A DNA stretch of 64,000 nucleotides from Rahnella ecdela (GCF_019049625.1 NZ_JAFMOY010000115.1:1-64000); one strand, 5' to 3'. Shown: positions 8,983-19,547, counted from the stretch's first letter. Translations and numbers: made by a program. Notes: generated from the sequence alone by a model not told the origin.

Positions 8983-9065
8983 CTTCTTATTCCTTAATCA
9001 GCGAGGTGTCATATTCATCATAAAAAACGCGGCCAGTATAAGTGACTGGCCGCGTATGCAAAGCG

Positions 9066-10289
9066 TTATAGCATCGACTTACCGTAATCCATTGGTGACA
9101 GGTCGAAGTATTTAGCGACCGTCTGGCCGATGTCCGCGAAAGTCTCACGGTGGCCTAATGAGCCAGGTTTCACTTTAGGACCATAGATTAAGACCGGGAT
9201 GTGCTCACGGGTATGATCCGTGCCGCGCCAGGTCGGGTCGCAACCGTGGTCAGCGGTGAAGATGATGATGTCGTCTTCTTTCACCAGCTCCAGCAATTCC
9301 GGCATACGGCGGTCGAACAACTCCAGCGCAGCGGCGTAGCCCGGCACATCACGGCGGTGACCGTAAGAAGAGTCGAAATCAACAAAGTTGGTGAAGACGA
9401 TTGTCTTGTCACCCGCTTCTTTCATCTCTTTGATGGTCGAGTCAAACAGCGCGTCCAGACCGGTGGCTTTCACTTTTTTAGTGATACCAACCTGCGCGTA
9501 GATATCGGCGATTTTACCAACGGACACCACGTGGCCGTCTTTCTCATCAACCAGTTTTTTCAGGATGGTCGGTGCCGGTGGTTCAACTGCTAAGTCGTGA
9601 CGGTTACCGGTACGTTCGAAATGACCGGCTTTATCGCCGATGAACGGACGGGCAATCACGCGGCCAATGTTGTAGCCACCTTCGGTCAGTTCTTCACGGG
9701 CGATTTCGCACAGTTCGTACAGGCGATCCAGTCCGAAGGTTTCTTCGTGACAGGCAATCTGGAAGACGGAGTCAGCAGAAGTGTAGAAAATCGGCTTGCC
9801 GGTTTTCATATGTTCTTCGCCCAAATCGTCCAGTACCACGGTACCGGAAGAATGGCAGTTGCCGAGATAGCCCGGCAGATTGGCACGCTCAACCAGTTTA
9901 TCCAGCAGTTCCTGCGGGAAGCTGTTGGTGGTATCGCTGAAATAACCCCAGTCGAAAAGCACAGGCACACCGGCGATTTCCCAGTGGCCTGACGGGGTGT
10001 CTTTACCGGATGAAAGCTCGCTGGCGTAAGCATATGCGCCGGTAATTTCAGAATTACCGTCCATGCCGTCAGGAATTTTACCGGTAGATTCTTCAGCAGC
10101 TTTCGCCAGCCCCAGACGGGTCAGGTTCGGCAGATTCAGAGGACCTTTACGACCTTTGTCCGCATCGCCACGCGCACAGGCAGCCGCAATATGGCCCAAT
10201 GTGTCAGAACCGGCATCGCCAAAGCGCTCGGCATCTTCACTGGCACCGATGCCGAATGAGTCTAACACCATGATAAATGTACGTTTCAT
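9066..10289 (-). CDS. deoB: Phosphopentomutase
   Basis: Interconverts (deoxy)ribose 1- and 5-phosphate. Starting at 10289 ([20 protein letters not shown]) gives 407 residues, the E. coli length, with an AGGAGAGC ribosome site upstream. The longer open frame to 10436 overlaps the end of deoA and is not needed. Alkaline-phosphatase-type metal motifs are present: LDSFGIG near the start and [20 protein letters not shown] near residue 330. It lies between deoA and deoD as in the E. coli operon. Confidence 0.96.
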   Translation of the reverse strand: MKRTFIMVLDSFGIGASEDAERFGDAGSDTLGHIAAACARGDADKGRKGPLNLPNLTRLGLAKAAEESTGKIPDGMDGNSEITGAYAYASELSSGKDTPSGHWEIAGVPVLFDWGYFSDTTNSFPQELLDKLVERANLPGYLGNCHSSGTVVLDDLGEEHMKTGKPIFYTSADSVFQIACHEETFGLDRLYELCEIAREELTEGGYNIGRVIARPFIGDKAGHFERTGNRHDLAVEPPAPTILKKLVDEKDGHVVSVGKIADIYAQVGITKKVKATGLDALFDSTIKEMKEAGDKTIVFTNFVDFDSSYGHRRDVPGYAAALELFDRRMPELLELVKEDDIIIFTADHGCDPTWRGTDHTREHIPVLIYGPKVKPGSLGHRETFADIGQTVAKYFDLSPMDYGKSML

Positions 10290-10377
10290 TTTGCTCTCCT
10301 GCGAATGGTTACGCATTGGGTCACGCGGAACTGCCGCGCACCTGATCATTCTTAAATGGGGGCAATTCAGCCTGAAA

Positions 10378-11706
10378 TCAAGCCTTGCCGCTGATCCGGC
10401 GATAAACCACCGGCGTGCTTTCCGGCGCTTTGTCACTCAGAACAATGGCCGCCCGCACTTCCTGCGCTGCCTGCTGCCAGGCCGCTTCACTGTTCGCGTG
10501 GATCATCGCCAGTGGCTGACGGGTATCCACCTGCTGGCCGAGTTGCGCCATGTGGGTCAGACCAACGCTGTAGTCGATAGCATCGCTGGCACGGCGACGA
10601 CCGCCACCCAGTGAAACGACCGCCATGCCCAAAGCACGGGTATCCATCGCGCTGACAATACCGTTGGTTTCGGCGTAAACCGGTTTGCTCAGTGTGGCCT
10701 GTTGCAGGTAATTATCGTAATTTTCGATGAAATCGCTCGGGCCTTTTTGCGCAGCAATCATCCGGCCAAAGACTTCAGCGGCTTTACCGTTATCCAGCAC
10801 TGCCTGCAATTTGCTGCGGGCTTCGGCGTCATCTTTTGCCAGTCCGCCGGACAGCAGCATTTCAACGCACAGCGCCATCGTAACTTCCAGCAGACGCGGA
10901 TTGCGGTATTCACCGGTCAGAAAGCGGACGGCTTCGCGAACTTCCACCGCATTACCGGCACTCGATGCCAGCACCTGATTCATGTCGGTCAGCAGCGCCG
11001 TGGTTTTACAACCCGCGCCATTCGCTACATCGACAATCGCCTGCGCCAGATCTTCTGAAAGCTGGTAAGTTGGCATAAACGCGCCGGAACCGACTTTAAC
11101 GTCCATCACCAGCGCATCCAGACCTTCGGCCAGTTTCTTGGCGAGGATCGAGGCGGTGATCAGCGGAATGGAATCGACGGTGGCGGTGATATCGCGGGTC
11201 GCATAGAAGCGTTTATCCGCCGGAGCCAGCGAGCTGGTCTGGCCGATAATCGCCACGCCGACATCCTGAATGATGCTGCGAAAACGGCTGTCATCCGGGA
11301 AAATATCAAAGCCCGGGATCGCTTCGAGTTTATCGAGCGTGCCGCCGGTATGACCGAGGCCACGTCCTGAAATCATCGGGACATAACCGCCGCAGGCTGC
11401 CACCATCGGGCCAAGCATCAGGGAAGTCACATCACCCACGCCGCCGGTCGAATGTTTGTCGACAATCGGGCCGTTCAGATTGAGGCTTTTCCAGTCGAGC
11501 ACGGTCCCTGAATCACGCATCGCCATGGTCAGCGAAACACGTTCTTTCATGGTCATGTCGTTGAAATAGATAGTCATTGCCAGTGCGGCAATTTGTCCTT
11601 CAGAAACCTGGCTGTCACGAATACCGTTAATAAAGAAACGAATTTCTTCGTCGCTTAAAGGCTGACCGTCACGTTTTTTACGAATAATTTCTTGTGCGAG
11701 AAACAA
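10378..11706 (-). CDS. deoA: Thymidine phosphorylase
   Basis: Cleaves thymidine and deoxyuridine to base and deoxyribose 1-phosphate. I choose the TTG start at 11706 (product begins [15 protein letters not shown]), preceded by the strong site GGGGGA. This gives 442 residues, against about 440 in E. coli. The frame remains open to 11763 but adds no family sequence. Signature [12 protein letters not shown] (phosphate loop) and the glycine-rich [15 protein letters not shown] are present. The TTG start may lower its translation relative to deoC. Confidence 0.95.
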   Translation of the reverse strand: MFLAQEIIRKKRDGQPLSDEEIRFFINGIRDSQVSEGQIAALAMTIYFNDMTMKERVSLTMAMRDSGTVLDWKSLNLNGPIVDKHSTGGVGDVTSLMLGPMVAACGGYVPMISGRGLGHTGGTLDKLEAIPGFDIFPDDSRFRSIIQDVGVAIIGQTSSLAPADKRFYATRDITATVDSIPLITASILAKKLAEGLDALVMDVKVGSGAFMPTYQLSEDLAQAIVDVANGAGCKTTALLTDMNQVLASSAGNAVEVREAVRFLTGEYRNPRLLEVTMALCVEMLLSGGLAKDDAEARSKLQAVLDNGKAAEVFGRMIAAQKGPSDFIENYDNYLQQATLSKPVYAETNGIVSAMDTRALGMAVVSLGGGRRRASDAIDYSVGLTHMAQLGQQVDTRQPLAMIHANSEAAWQQAAQEVRAAIVLSDKAPESTPVVYRRISGKA

Positions 11707-11796
11707 GGTATCCCCCTGCCTGAGCTGAACGCTAAATATGAACGCCAATACCGGACGCTGCAAAACAGCGCCACGGCATCGGCATAACGACAGTGA

Positions 11797-12576
11797 TTAG
11801 TAGCTGCTGGTGGCTTTCTGGCCAGCGTGACCCAATGTGGTCAGCAGGCTTGCCAGCAGGCTGGATGCGCCGAAACGGAAGTGACGTGCGTCAGCCCATT
11901 CGCGGCCCAGCAGGCGGTCAGCCAGTGCCAGATATTGCGCGGCATCTTCAGCGGTTTTCACACCGCCGGCCGGTTTGAAACCGACGTCTTTGCCAACGCC
12001 CATTTCAGCAATCACGCTCATCATCAGCTCAGCGCTGTGCAAAGTGGCATTCTCAGGCACTTTACCGGTAGAGGTTTTGATGAAGTCCGCGCCCGCTTTG
12101 ATGGCGATTTCGGAGGCTTTGCGGATCAACGCATCTTGCTTGAGCTCACCGGTTTCGATGATGACTTTCAGCAGGACGTTGGCAGCCGCACAGGCTTCCT
12201 TGCACTGTTTGACCATCTCAAAACCGATTTGCTCGTTACCGGCCATCAGCGCGCGGTAAGGGAATACCACGTCAACTTCATCGGCACCGTAAGCAATCGC
12301 CGCACGGGTTTCTGCCAGCGCAATATCAAGATCGTCATTACCGTGCGGGAAGTTAGTCACGGTCGCAATGCGGATATCAGGCGTGCCTTGCTCGCGCAGA
12401 GTTTTGCGGGCAACAGGAATAAAACGAGGATAAATACAGACAGCAGCGGTGTTACCTGCCGGGCTTTTCGCCTGGTGACAAAGCGCGATCACTTTTGCAT
12501 CGGTGTCGTCTTCATTCAGGGTAGTTAAATCCATCAGGTTCAGCGCACGTTGCGCTGCGGCGGTTAAATCGGTCAT
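11797..12576 (-). CDS. deoC: Deoxyribose-phosphate aldolase
   Basis: Splits 2-deoxyribose 5-phosphate to acetaldehyde and glyceraldehyde 3-phosphate. Starting at 12576 ([20 protein letters not shown]), after GGAGAG, gives 259 residues as in E. coli. The Schiff-base lysine lies in FIKTSTGK, and the proton-relay lysine in GFKPAGGVK. First gene of the deo operon; the control region at 12577-13125 precedes it. Confidence 0.97.
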   Translation of the reverse strand: MTDLTAAAQRALNLMDLTTLNEDDTDAKVIALCHQAKSPAGNTAAVCIYPRFIPVARKTLREQGTPDIRIATVTNFPHGNDDLDIALAETRAAIAYGADEVDVVFPYRALMAGNEQIGFEMVKQCKEACAAANVLLKVIIETGELKQDALIRKASEIAIKAGADFIKTSTGKVPENATLHSAELMMSVIAEMGVGKDVGFKPAGGVKTAEDAAQYLALADRLLGREWADARHFRFGASSLLASLLTTLGHAGQKATSSY

Positions 12577-12822
12577 ATAACTCTCCAACAATTTTCAATT
12601 CCAGCGACCGGCCAGAACTGAGCATACAGTCATGAATTCGTTCCGGCGGATATCGACGGGAAATGAATTCTGCACGGTTGGCGAGCGGACTTGGTTCCTT
12701 GAAGATAGCGTGCGTAAGCGGCGTGTCGTGGCTTACGCGGCAACTGAGATCCTTCTCACCGCGCTTTGATTGGCTGACGCCAATTCGTTGTGACTATTTG
12801 AACACGTCACATCAGGTTCCTG

Positions 12823-12838
12823 TGTGCAGTATTTCACA
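12823..12838. promoter_or_regulatory. CRP site proximal to deoC (deoP2 CRP-1 equivalent)
   Basis: TGTGC-AGTATT-TCACA matches the CRP consensus TGTGA-N6-TCACA at nine of ten bases. It is centred at 12830.5, 52 bp from the distal site at 12875-12890, with a CytR-like palindrome between. E. coli deoP2 has the same CRP-CytR-CRP plan with about 53 bp between CRP centres (from memory). Confidence 0.7.
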
Positions 12839-12855
12839 CAAAATGAAAACCATTT

Positions 12856-12865
12856 GCAACGTTGC
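12856..12865. promoter_or_regulatory. CytR-like operator palindrome
   Basis: GCAACGTTGC is a perfect 10-bp palindrome lying between the two CRP sites. CytR recognises GTTGCA-type half sites between tandem CRP sites, so both sequence and position fit anti-activation by CytR. Confidence 0.6.
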
Positions 12866-12874
12866 TTAGTGAAA

Positions 12875-12890
12875 TGAGACCTTAATCACA
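12875..12890. promoter_or_regulatory. CRP site distal to deoC (deoP2 CRP-2 equivalent)
   Basis: TGAGA-CCTTAA-TCACA matches the CRP consensus at nine of ten bases, 52 bp centre to centre from the proximal site. Confidence 0.65.
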
Positions 12891-13003
12891 CTTCACTAGC
12901 TTTATGCTCAGTTTTTGGTCCAGATAAGAGTGTATACCCGAATCATGACAAACGGAGTGCGCACGGATATACAGCGATCACCGACCGGCGATCTTAGAAG
13001 CAA

Positions 13004-13019
13004 TGTTATTATAATAACA
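13004..13019. promoter_or_regulatory. DeoR operator at a deoP1-like promoter
   Basis: TGTTATTATAATAACA is a perfect 16-bp palindrome. The E. coli DeoR operator, as I recall it, is TGTTAGAATTCTAACA, so both TGTTA arms and the 6-base centre length agree. A TATAAT box for the minus strand sits inside the palindrome, as expected for an operator that covers the -10 region. It lies about 430 bp upstream of the deoC start. Confidence 0.7.
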
Positions 13020-13125
13020 TTTCAAAGAGAACATAAATTACAAGACCTGAAGAAACACCTTAATTTATGCGCATGAATGGTGAATTTTAAATGTTACTTT
13101 AATCACAAAAACACGAAGAAAGGGA

Positions 13126-13911
13126 TTACAGAACAGATAAATTGAAGATCCGGCGGGTATTTTCCAGCAATGCATCAGCAATCTGCTGGGGGGCTTCTTT
13201 GCGCAGACTGCACAATATGCCGAACACGTTAGCCGCACGCTCCGGACGATTAGGCTGCCCCTGAAAACCCTGCAACGGCATATCAGGCGCATCGGTTTCG
13301 AGCAGCAAGGAGGAAAGCGGTAACTGCGCCATCACCTGACGGGTTTTCTGCGCGCGTTCATAGCTGATCGTACCGCCCACGCCTATCGCAAAACCCAGCT
13401 TAATGAATGCCTGCGCCTGCGAAAGGCTACCGGCAAAGCCGTGAACCACACCCGTTGCGGGCAATTTTGCCTGACGTAACATCGCCGCCAGCTGATCGTG
13501 GCTGCGCCGGGAATGCAAAATAACCGGCAACGTTTCACGCTTTGCCAGCGCAAACTGCGCTTTCAGCAGCTGCTGTTGCAGCTCAAATTGCGGCGCCTCC
13601 ATGTATAAATCCAGCCCGATTTCACCGACGGCCACCAGATGCGGAGCCCGGTGACTGAGCAGCGAATCCAGTAATTCCAGGCAACTGTCTTTGTGCTCAC
13701 GAATATAGAGAGGATGCAATCCCAGCGCGGCGTGCAGCTGCGGGAATTTTTTGGCCAGCGAGAGAATGGCGCGAAAACGATCTGAGGTGACCGACGGAAC
13801 GATAATCTGCCGGACACCGGCTTCTCCGGCGAGACGCAAACTTTCGGCTTCCGCACCGGTAAACGGTGGAAAATCGAAATGGCAGTGCGTATCGACGAAG
13901 GTATAACTCAC
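13126..13911 (-). CDS. yjjV: TatD-family metal-dependent hydrolase YjjV
   Basis: A 261-residue TatD-type TIM-barrel hydrolase, a family that includes 3'-5' DNA exonucleases. Metal ligands are visible: VDTHCHFD at the start, VGEIGLDLY near residue 95, VILHSR near 130, VVHGFAG near 155, and LLLETDAP near 205. The start overlaps the yjjU stop by 4 bases (13908-13911), indicating translational coupling. The yjjU-yjjV pair is conserved near the deo operon in enterobacteria. The natural substrate is not certain. Confidence 0.92.
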   Translation of the reverse strand: MSYTFVDTHCHFDFPPFTGAEAESLRLAGEAGVRQIIVPSVTSDRFRAILSLAKKFPQLHAALGLHPLYIREHKDSCLELLDSLLSHRAPHLVAVGEIGLDLYMEAPQFELQQQLLKAQFALAKRETLPVILHSRRSHDQLAAMLRQAKLPATGVVHGFAGSLSQAQAFIKLGFAIGVGGTISYERAQKTRQVMAQLPLSSLLLETDAPDMPLQGFQGQPNRPERAANVFGILCSLRKEAPQQIADALLENTRRIFNLSVL

Positions 13912-15137
13912 AGCTTATCGCCCTCACTGGTGGGATACGTTTCTGATGAACCGTTTTCTACCGGTGGCATGTCAGACGCCGCGCGTTTCGGCTGCGGGTC
14001 GTGAACCACGCTGTCTTTAAAAGCCGCCGGACGCACAACGCCGCCGTCCGCCACCATATCCGTCAGCACAGCGGGATCGAGAATAATTTGTTCTACCGTG
14101 CTGGCCGATGCCGCCAGCGGGATCACATTTTCCGGCTCGTCCTGCGGTACCACAACCCGCTGAGGACGACGGGTCACGCGCGGTTCAATCTGCGGATAAG
14201 GCCGTTCATTTTCACGCGGCTGCAGCCAGTGCGCCGCAGCTGACAGGAAATAGCGTCCGCAGCGGCGCCCCAGATGGTAATCCTGATTCAGCGCAGGCAG
14301 ACGACTGCCGAGCGCGTGGCTGGCTAACGGTTTCGGCGGGAAAATTTCGAAAATACGCACATCGTCCGGCGGATTCTCAATAAACTGCTGGATGCGATGA
14401 TAGCTTTCTTCGTGATGCTGCATCATGCGCACCAGCTGTTGCAGGCTGCTTTCACTCAGCCATTGTTCCATACGTTTCATCCACTGCGGGGTATAGAACA
14501 TCGCCGAGGGAACAGTGCGGATCACCACAATGGTATCTGCTCCACGGCGATAGGCTTCTTCAACCGGGATCGCGTCGCTGATGCCGCCGTCCTGATAACT
14601 TACGCCATCAAGATCGACGCCCATGCGGTAAAAACCGGGAATAGCGCTGGAGGCTTTGATCACCGGCAGCCAGTTCTCGCGCGTCGGGGCAAAGTAACTG
14701 GCCGTGTAATCGTCGCTGCGGCAGGCGCACATCAGGAACTCGCGGCCGTCGATTAAAAGCTTTTCAGCGGTTTCCATCGACAGCGGCATATTTTTCGCGG
14801 TTTCGTCGACCAGCCAGTCCAGATCGATAAGATGCCCGCCGCGCACAAAACGCAGAGGATTGAAAAAGTCGGGGCTGGTGGTGTAGCGGGTGATGACTCT
14901 TCTGGCATAACCAGGTTGTCCGCATACAAAAGCAGAGAGATTTTGTGCGCCGGCAGACGTGCCGAGATATAAATCGAACGGATTGAAGCGAGCGCGCTGA
15001 AATTCATCCAGCACACCGGCTGTAAAAATGCCCCGCTGTCCGCCGCCTTCGCACACCAGTGCTATTTTGCCGGGTGTATACGGTTTATACGCCAGTGGTT
15101 CTATGTTCCCCAGCGTGACAGGTATTCTGTATCCCAA
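13908..15137 (-). CDS. yjjU: Patatin-like phospholipase YjjU
   Basis: A 409-residue patatin-domain protein. The oxyanion loop CEGGGQRG (about residues 29-36), the nucleophile elbow GTSAG (about 59-63) and the catalytic Asp in DGGISDAIP (about 182) are all present, so lipid acyl-hydrolase activity is expected. The last 100 residues are Pro/Arg-rich and poorly conserved. It is longer than E. coli YjjU by a C-terminal extension. Coupled to yjjV by a 4-base overlap. Confidence 0.88.
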   Translation of the reverse strand: MGYRIPVTLGNIEPLAYKPYTPGKIALVCEGGGQRGIFTAGVLDEFQRARFNPFDLYLGTSAGAQNLSAFVCGQPGYARRVITRYTTSPDFFNPLRFVRGGHLIDLDWLVDETAKNMPLSMETAEKLLIDGREFLMCACRSDDYTASYFAPTRENWLPVIKASSAIPGFYRMGVDLDGVSYQDGGISDAIPVEEAYRRGADTIVVIRTVPSAMFYTPQWMKRMEQWLSESSLQQLVRMMQHHEESYHRIQQFIENPPDDVRIFEIFPPKPLASHALGSRLPALNQDYHLGRRCGRYFLSAAAHWLQPRENERPYPQIEPRVTRRPQRVVVPQDEPENVIPLAASASTVEQIILDPAVLTDMVADGGVVRPAAFKDSVVHDPQPKRAASDMPPVENGSSETYPTSEGDKL

Positions 15138-15296
15138 CGGGCTATCCTCACAAAATCGGCATCACACAAATGGCCTCACTCGGCGGCCTTCATTTCAGAG
15201 CATACCTCGTCTGACTGATTTGCGTGAAATTCTTGCCAAATTTCGGCGATAAAATCGTTACGTCCTGTAAACGGCCATATTGTGCACATAAAAAGA

Positions 15297-15323
15297 ATCG
15301 CCCCCTTCACTGAAGGGGGCGAT
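15297..15323 (-). terminator. Terminator of ytjA
   Basis: ATCGCCCCCTTCA pairs with TGAAGGGGGCGAT around a minimal loop. On the minus strand it is followed by TTCTTTTT. It lies about 40 bp past the ytjA stop. Confidence 0.8.
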
Positions 15324-15363
15324 GTCATTAATTAACACTTTTGGCATCAACTCATTGATGCGG

Positions 15364-15525
15364 TCAGAGTCGTTTACGACCAGTAAACAGGCTGACCAGG
15401 AACAGAATGATACCGACTACGAAGACGATTTTTGCAGCCCAGGCAGCTGTACCCGCCAAACCACCGAAACCGAGAGCCGCCGCGATTAACGCGATGATTA
15501 GAAAAATAATGCCCCAACGAAACAT
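15364..15525 (-). CDS. ytjA: Small membrane protein YtjA (DUF1328)
   Basis: A 53-residue, very hydrophobic protein starting [19 protein letters not shown], with two membrane helices and a positively charged C-terminus (TGRKRL). This is the DUF1328 family. The ribosome site AGGAG precedes the ATG. It lies next to osmY and yjjU as in E. coli. The function is unknown; members are often stress-induced, which fits the osmY neighbour but is not shown by this sequence. Confidence 0.85.
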   Translation of the reverse strand: MFRWGIIFLIIALIAAALGFGGLAGTAAWAAKIVFVVGIILFLVSLFTGRKRL

Positions 15526-15844
15526 AAGCTTCTCCTTTACCCTATTTTCACTTTGCCAGTTTAAAAGGTGGTGCCCCGCTTCGGGCCGGACTCACTGTGA
15601 AACATCTGCCTTTCTGACACTTTATCTACCGGCCGTATGCCGGGAACAAAAAACTGCTTACTTAATAAAGGTAGTCGAAAAATTAAAGTGTTAGAGCTTC
15701 AGCCACGATATTTTTTCCGAAATCAGGCAAATCTGTTCCATCCCAAATTATGAGCGGGCAACACAAATATAGTTATGCGTTATTCAAAAGATGAGGCACC
15801 CGCCCGCGGGAGGGCACCCTTTACAACATGTCGGACAGATATTG
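15526..15844. other. Intergenic region between osmY and ytjA
   Basis: No gene is recognisable here. The stretch should hold the ytjA promoter and the end of the osmY transcript. A GC-rich segment at 15799-15825 could be the osmY terminator, but I could not fold a convincing stem with a T-run. Confidence 0.4.
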
Positions 15845-16438
15845 TTACGGTGCGACTTTCAGGTCATTTTTGACGCTTTTCACGCCATCAACGGTTTTCG
15901 CAACGCTTTCAGCACGGTCAGACTGTGCCTGATCTTTCACTGCGCCGGAAAGTTGTACCACGCCATCGGTAGTTTCAACTTTCACATTACGTGAAGGGAC
16001 GATGTCATCGGCCAGCAGTTTCGCTTTAACAGACGCTGTGGTTGCGCTGTCGCCAGCATAGCCTTTCACGCTTTGATCTTTACTGTCTTTAGTGTGCAGT
16101 TTGTCACTGACAGATTTTACACCTTCAACTTTGGTCGCTGCGGCAACGGCCTGTTCTGCTTCAGCCTGTGAACCAACAAAGCCGCTCAGCGTTACGACGC
16201 CAGCATTGGTGGTTACGGAAATGTCGCTGCTTTTGATGGCTTTATCATCCACCAGTGCACTTTTTACTTTCGCTGTGATGGCGCTGTCGCCCATGTAGTT
16301 ATCAACTTTCTTCATGGAACTATCGATTTTTGCACCTGCGCTATCTGTAGTCGTCGTTGCCGCCAGAGCGCTACCGCTCATCAGTGCGGTACCCAGTACT
16401 ACGGCCATCATTGAATAGGCAAATTTAGAGTTTTTCAT
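15845..16438 (-). CDS. osmY: Periplasmic hyperosmotic-stress protein OsmY, two BON domains
   Basis: A 197-residue protein with a typical signal peptide ([20 protein letters not shown], cleavage after SALA). Two BON domains follow, at about residues 54-115 ([20 protein letters not shown]...) and 130-195 ([20 protein letters not shown]...), which bind phospholipid surfaces. It is made under RpoS control in E. coli. The 433 bp upstream give room for complex regulation. Ribosome site AAAGGAAG. Confidence 0.95.
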   Translation of the reverse strand: MKNSKFAYSMMAVVLGTALMSGSALAATTTTDSAGAKIDSSMKKVDNYMGDSAITAKVKSALVDDKAIKSSDISVTTNAGVVTLSGFVGSQAEAEQAVAAATKVEGVKSVSDKLHTKDSKDQSVKGYAGDSATTASVKAKLLADDIVPSRNVKVETTDGVVQLSGAVKDQAQSDRAESVAKTVDGVKSVKNDLKVAP

Positions 16439-16812
16439 CGATTTCTTCCTTTCGGTTTATGAGCCTTGATTTCGACTCTTTACGTCACATTCTTGGTGAC
16501 GCCTTATAACAAATTGTATTGCTGCTGTTTTTACTTTCCTTGTAGCAGAGCACATCGTTTTATTCTGGCTATTAAACGCCATACGATATAACCCTCTGTA
16601 ACGTGACTTTAAAGTAGTGCTTTAAGCCACCGCGTCCTGAACACACATTTAATATAGTCAAGAATGATCAGATGTGTAGGAAGATCGTCGAATACGCCCC
16701 CTAATGCAGACAAGTCTTAAGATTTAAGACGTTTCACGCCCATTTTTCAGGCAAAACGATGATAAAAAGAACAGGAGGAAATGAGAGATAAATCACTTTT
16801 AGCGAGAAAATG
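16439..16812. other. osmY upstream region
   Basis: No gene or repeat is evident. The part near 16440-16640 must carry the osmY promoter. I could not single out a confident sigma-S -10 element by eye. Confidence 0.4.
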
Positions 16813-16844
16813 GCGAAAAAAAAGACGGCAAACTCGCCGTCTTT
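16813..16844 (-). terminator. Terminator of prfC
   Basis: AAAGACGGC (16821-16829) and GCCGTCTTT (16836-16844) form a 9-bp stem. On the minus strand it is followed by eight T residues (16820 down to 16813). It lies 28 bp past the prfC stop. Confidence 0.9.
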
Positions 16845-16871
16845 CTGTTTCAAAACCCTATGATACGAAAA

Positions 16872-18461
16872 TTAATGCTCGCGGGTTTTGCGGAATTTAA
16901 CTTCCGGATAACGCTCTGAAGCCAGATTCAGGTTCACCATGGTCGGGGCGATATAGGCCAGATTATCGCCACCATCGAGCGCCAGGTTGGTTTCATTCTT
17001 ACGTTTGAATTCTTCGAATTTCTTCACGTCGCTGCATTCTACCCAGCGGGCGGTAGAAACGTTCACGGATTCGTAAATCGCTTCGACGTTGTATTCACTT
17101 TTCAGACGCGCGACAACCACTTCAAACTGCAGCACACCCACCGCACCAACGATCAAATCGTTGTTTGAGATTGGACGGAAGACCTGTACCGCGCCTTCTT
17201 CTGAAAGCTGTACCAGACCTTTCAGCAGCTGTTTCTGTTTCAGCGGGTCACGCAGACGGATACGACGGAACAGTTCAGGGGCAAAGTTAGGAATGCCGGT
17301 GAACTTCATGTTCTCACCCTGAGTAAAGGTGTCGCCAATCTGGATAGTGCCGTGGTTGTGAAGACCGATGATATCGCCCGGATACGCTTCTTCAACATGC
17401 GAACGGTCACCGGCCATAAAGGTCAGTGCGTCAGAAATCACTACATCTTTACCGGTACGTACCTGGCGCAGTTTCATGCCTTTTTCATATTTACCGGACA
17501 CCACACGCATGAACGCCACGCGGTCACGGTGTTTCGGGTCCATGTTGGCCTGAATTTTAAACACGAAGCCGGTGAATTTCTCATCGTCGGCTTTCACTTC
17601 ACGCAGGTCGGTTTTACGTGGCATCGGCGCAGGTGCCCAGTCCATCAGACCGTCCAGCATGTGGTCGACACCAAAGTTGCCCAAAGCGGTACCGAAGAAC
17701 ACCGGCGTCAGCTCGCCCTGCAGGAAAGCTTCATGATCGAATTCGTGCGACGCGCCCTGCACCAGTTCCAGTTCATCACGCAATTGCGCGGCCAGATCTT
17801 CGCCGACAGCAGTGTCGAGATCCGGATTATCCAGACCTTTTACGATGCGGACTTCCTGAATGGTGTGACCTTTACCGGTCTGGTACAGATACACTTCGTC
17901 TTTATAAAGGTGGTAAACCCCTTTGAACAATTTACCGCAGCCGATCGGCCAGGTAATCGGAGAACAGGCTATTTTCAGCTCGCGCTCCACTTCGTCCATG
18001 ACTTCCATCGGGTCGCGGATGTCACGGTCGAGTTTGTTCATGAAAGTCAGGATCGGCGTATCACGCAGACGGGTAACTTCCATCAGCTTACGCGTACGAT
18101 CTTCGACACCTTTTGCGGCGTCGATCACCATCAGACAGCAGTCAACTGCGGTCAGGGTACGGTAAGTATCTTCGGAGAAGTCTTCGTGCCCCGGGGTGTC
18201 GAGCAGGTTAACCAGACACTGTTTGTACGGGAACTGCATCACAGACGTGGTGATGGAGATACCACGTTGTTTTTCCATTTCCATCCAGTCGGATTTGGCG
18301 TGGTGGCTGGAGCCACGGCCTTTTACCGTACCGGCGGTCTGAATGGCCTGTCCGAATAACAGAACTTTTTCAGTAATTGTCGTTTTACCGGCATCGGGGT
18401 GAGAGATGATGGCAAATGTGCGGCGCTTGGCCACTTCAAGGGCGTATTCACTTGGAGACAT
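16872..18461 (-). CDS. prfC: Peptide chain release factor 3
   Basis: The GTPase that recycles RF1 and RF2 from the ribosome. I use the ATG at 18461 ([20 protein letters not shown]), giving 529 residues as in E. coli; a GTG three codons upstream (18470) is an alternative. GTPase motifs: SHPDAGKTT (G1), RGISITTSV (G2 region), DTPGHEDF (G3) and NKLD (G4). The elongation-factor-like domains II and III follow. Confidence 0.96.
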   Translation of the reverse strand: MSPSEYALEVAKRRTFAIISHPDAGKTTITEKVLLFGQAIQTAGTVKGRGSSHHAKSDWMEMEKQRGISITTSVMQFPYKQCLVNLLDTPGHEDFSEDTYRTLTAVDCCLMVIDAAKGVEDRTRKLMEVTRLRDTPILTFMNKLDRDIRDPMEVMDEVERELKIACSPITWPIGCGKLFKGVYHLYKDEVYLYQTGKGHTIQEVRIVKGLDNPDLDTAVGEDLAAQLRDELELVQGASHEFDHEAFLQGELTPVFFGTALGNFGVDHMLDGLMDWAPAPMPRKTDLREVKADDEKFTGFVFKIQANMDPKHRDRVAFMRVVSGKYEKGMKLRQVRTGKDVVISDALTFMAGDRSHVEEAYPGDIIGLHNHGTIQIGDTFTQGENMKFTGIPNFAPELFRRIRLRDPLKQKQLLKGLVQLSEEGAVQVFRPISNNDLIVGAVGVLQFEVVVARLKSEYNVEAIYESVNVSTARWVECSDVKKFEEFKRKNETNLALDGGDNLAYIAPTMVNLNLASERYPEVKFRKTREH

Positions 18462-18607
18462 GTTTTTCACGTTTCTGCGGTTGGTCCGCCCTGCATAGGA
18501 TTTAACATCACGTCAGAAGATGACGTCAGGCAAAGCGGTAATAAAAGTTATAGCCGGCTATTTTCACTGATTTAGACGGGATGGGCAATCAATGGTTTTT
18601 TTGTGCT

Positions 18608-19051
18608 CTAGCCCAGCGGCAGCGCCATCATAATCGCGTCTTCGCGCCCTTGTGCGGCGGGATAGTAATTACGGCGGACAGAGAGTTCGTTAAAGCCGAG
18701 GCTTTCATAGAGTGCGATGGCTTTGGCGTTTGAGGCACGAACTTCCAGCCAAAGCGTGAAAACATCTTTTTTCTCAAGCTGTTGGATCACTTCTTCCAGC
18801 AACGTGCGGCCTAAGCCCTGACGCTGGAACGCCGGATCGATGGCGATATTAAACAGCGTGGCTTCGTCGAGCACGATTTGAGTGATAGCAAAACCGGCTA
18901 TCACCTCGCCCAGCATGATTTTGAGGTTCAGATAACGCTCGCCCTGATTGCTGGCTAACGTATTTTCAGTCCACGGAAAAGCGTGACTGGCCTGTTCGAT
19001 TTCAAATGCGCGGGGAAGATCAGCGGGCGTCAGGATAGAAATGTTGTTCAT
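18608..19051 (-). CDS. rimI: Ribosomal protein bS18 N-alpha-acetyltransferase RimI
   Basis: A 147-residue GNAT acetyltransferase (148 in E. coli) that acetylates the N-terminus of ribosomal protein S18. The acetyl-CoA loop RQGLGRTLL (about 75-83), the conserved SHAFPW near the start and the C-terminal GFNELSVRRNYYP match RimI. I use the ATG at 19051; a GTG two codons upstream is possible. It overlaps the end of holD by 32 bases, so the two genes are translationally linked. Confidence 0.93.
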   Translation of the reverse strand: MNNISILTPADLPRAFEIEQASHAFPWTENTLASNQGERYLNLKIMLGEVIAGFAITQIVLDEATLFNIAIDPAFQRQGLGRTLLEEVIQQLEKKDVFTLWLEVRASNAKAIALYESLGFNELSVRRNYYPAAQGREDAIMMALPLG

Positions 19052-19433
19052 TTTCACAGATCTGCTGCCAGAGCGCGCGTTTTGCGCCGGCGTCTTGATA
19101 GAGTTCGGCCAGAGCCGGACTGGATAACTGCGGACCGGCGAGAGTCAGCGGTTCGCTTAACCCCAGTCGCCAGACATTGCAGCGGGTATCTTCAGGTAAC
19201 ATGGCTACCTGCTCCGGCGTCAGGCGATAAACCTGCTGTGAGCTCAGTGCCATACTGCGTAAAACATCGGTGACCAGCGGATCATCTTCCGCAGGGGGAA
19301 CATCTGCCACAATCAGCAGTTTGGTGTCAGGAGGCAGACTGACCGCCACTTCGCCCTGTAAAACCGCAGGCCGGCGCAGCGTCCACTGGGTGATCCCCAG
19401 TTGCTGTAACAATGTGTCTCGTCTGGATGCCAT
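19020..19433 (-). CDS. holD: DNA polymerase III psi subunit
   Basis: The 137 residues equal the E. coli length. Psi links the clamp loader (through chi) to single-strand binding protein. The N-terminal segment SRRDTLLQQLGITQWTLRRP is the conserved chi-binding peptide, and the C-terminal ALWQQICENEQHFYP is typical of HolD. It overlaps rimI by 32 bases and is divergent from rsmC, as in E. coli. Confidence 0.94.
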   Translation of the reverse strand: MASRRDTLLQQLGITQWTLRRPAVLQGEVAVSLPPDTKLLIVADVPPAEDDPLVTDVLRSMALSSQQVYRLTPEQVAMLPEDTRCNVWRLGLSEPLTLAGPQLSSPALAELYQDAGAKRALWQQICENEQHFYPDAR

Positions 19434-19547
19434 GCCTGATCCCTGCCCGTTAAATACCGAAAAAGCCCGGCTATGCTAGCAAACACATCGAACATGCGCC
19501 AATAAACCTCTATAATCCCGCGTTCATTCCTGAGGAGCCTCACCCTG

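Larger units (their letters stand above)
12577..13125. other. deo operon control region
   Basis: The 549 bp between deoC and yjjV hold no credible gene. They contain, going away from deoC, a weak CRP-like match (12789-12804), the CRP-CytR-CRP cluster (12823-12890) and the DeoR palindrome (13004-13019). This suggests two promoters, one controlled by deoxyribose 5-phosphate through DeoR and one by nucleosides and cAMP. Confidence 0.6.

Noticed and set aside
12789-12804. Third CRP-like match (TGTGA-CTATTT-GAACA) near deoC
   Set aside because: Only eight of ten, and placed about where transcription should begin; the two stronger sites explain the promoter.
17352-18359. 335-codon plus-strand frame opposite prfC
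   Set aside because: No known family, no start signal, and full overlap with a highly conserved gene.
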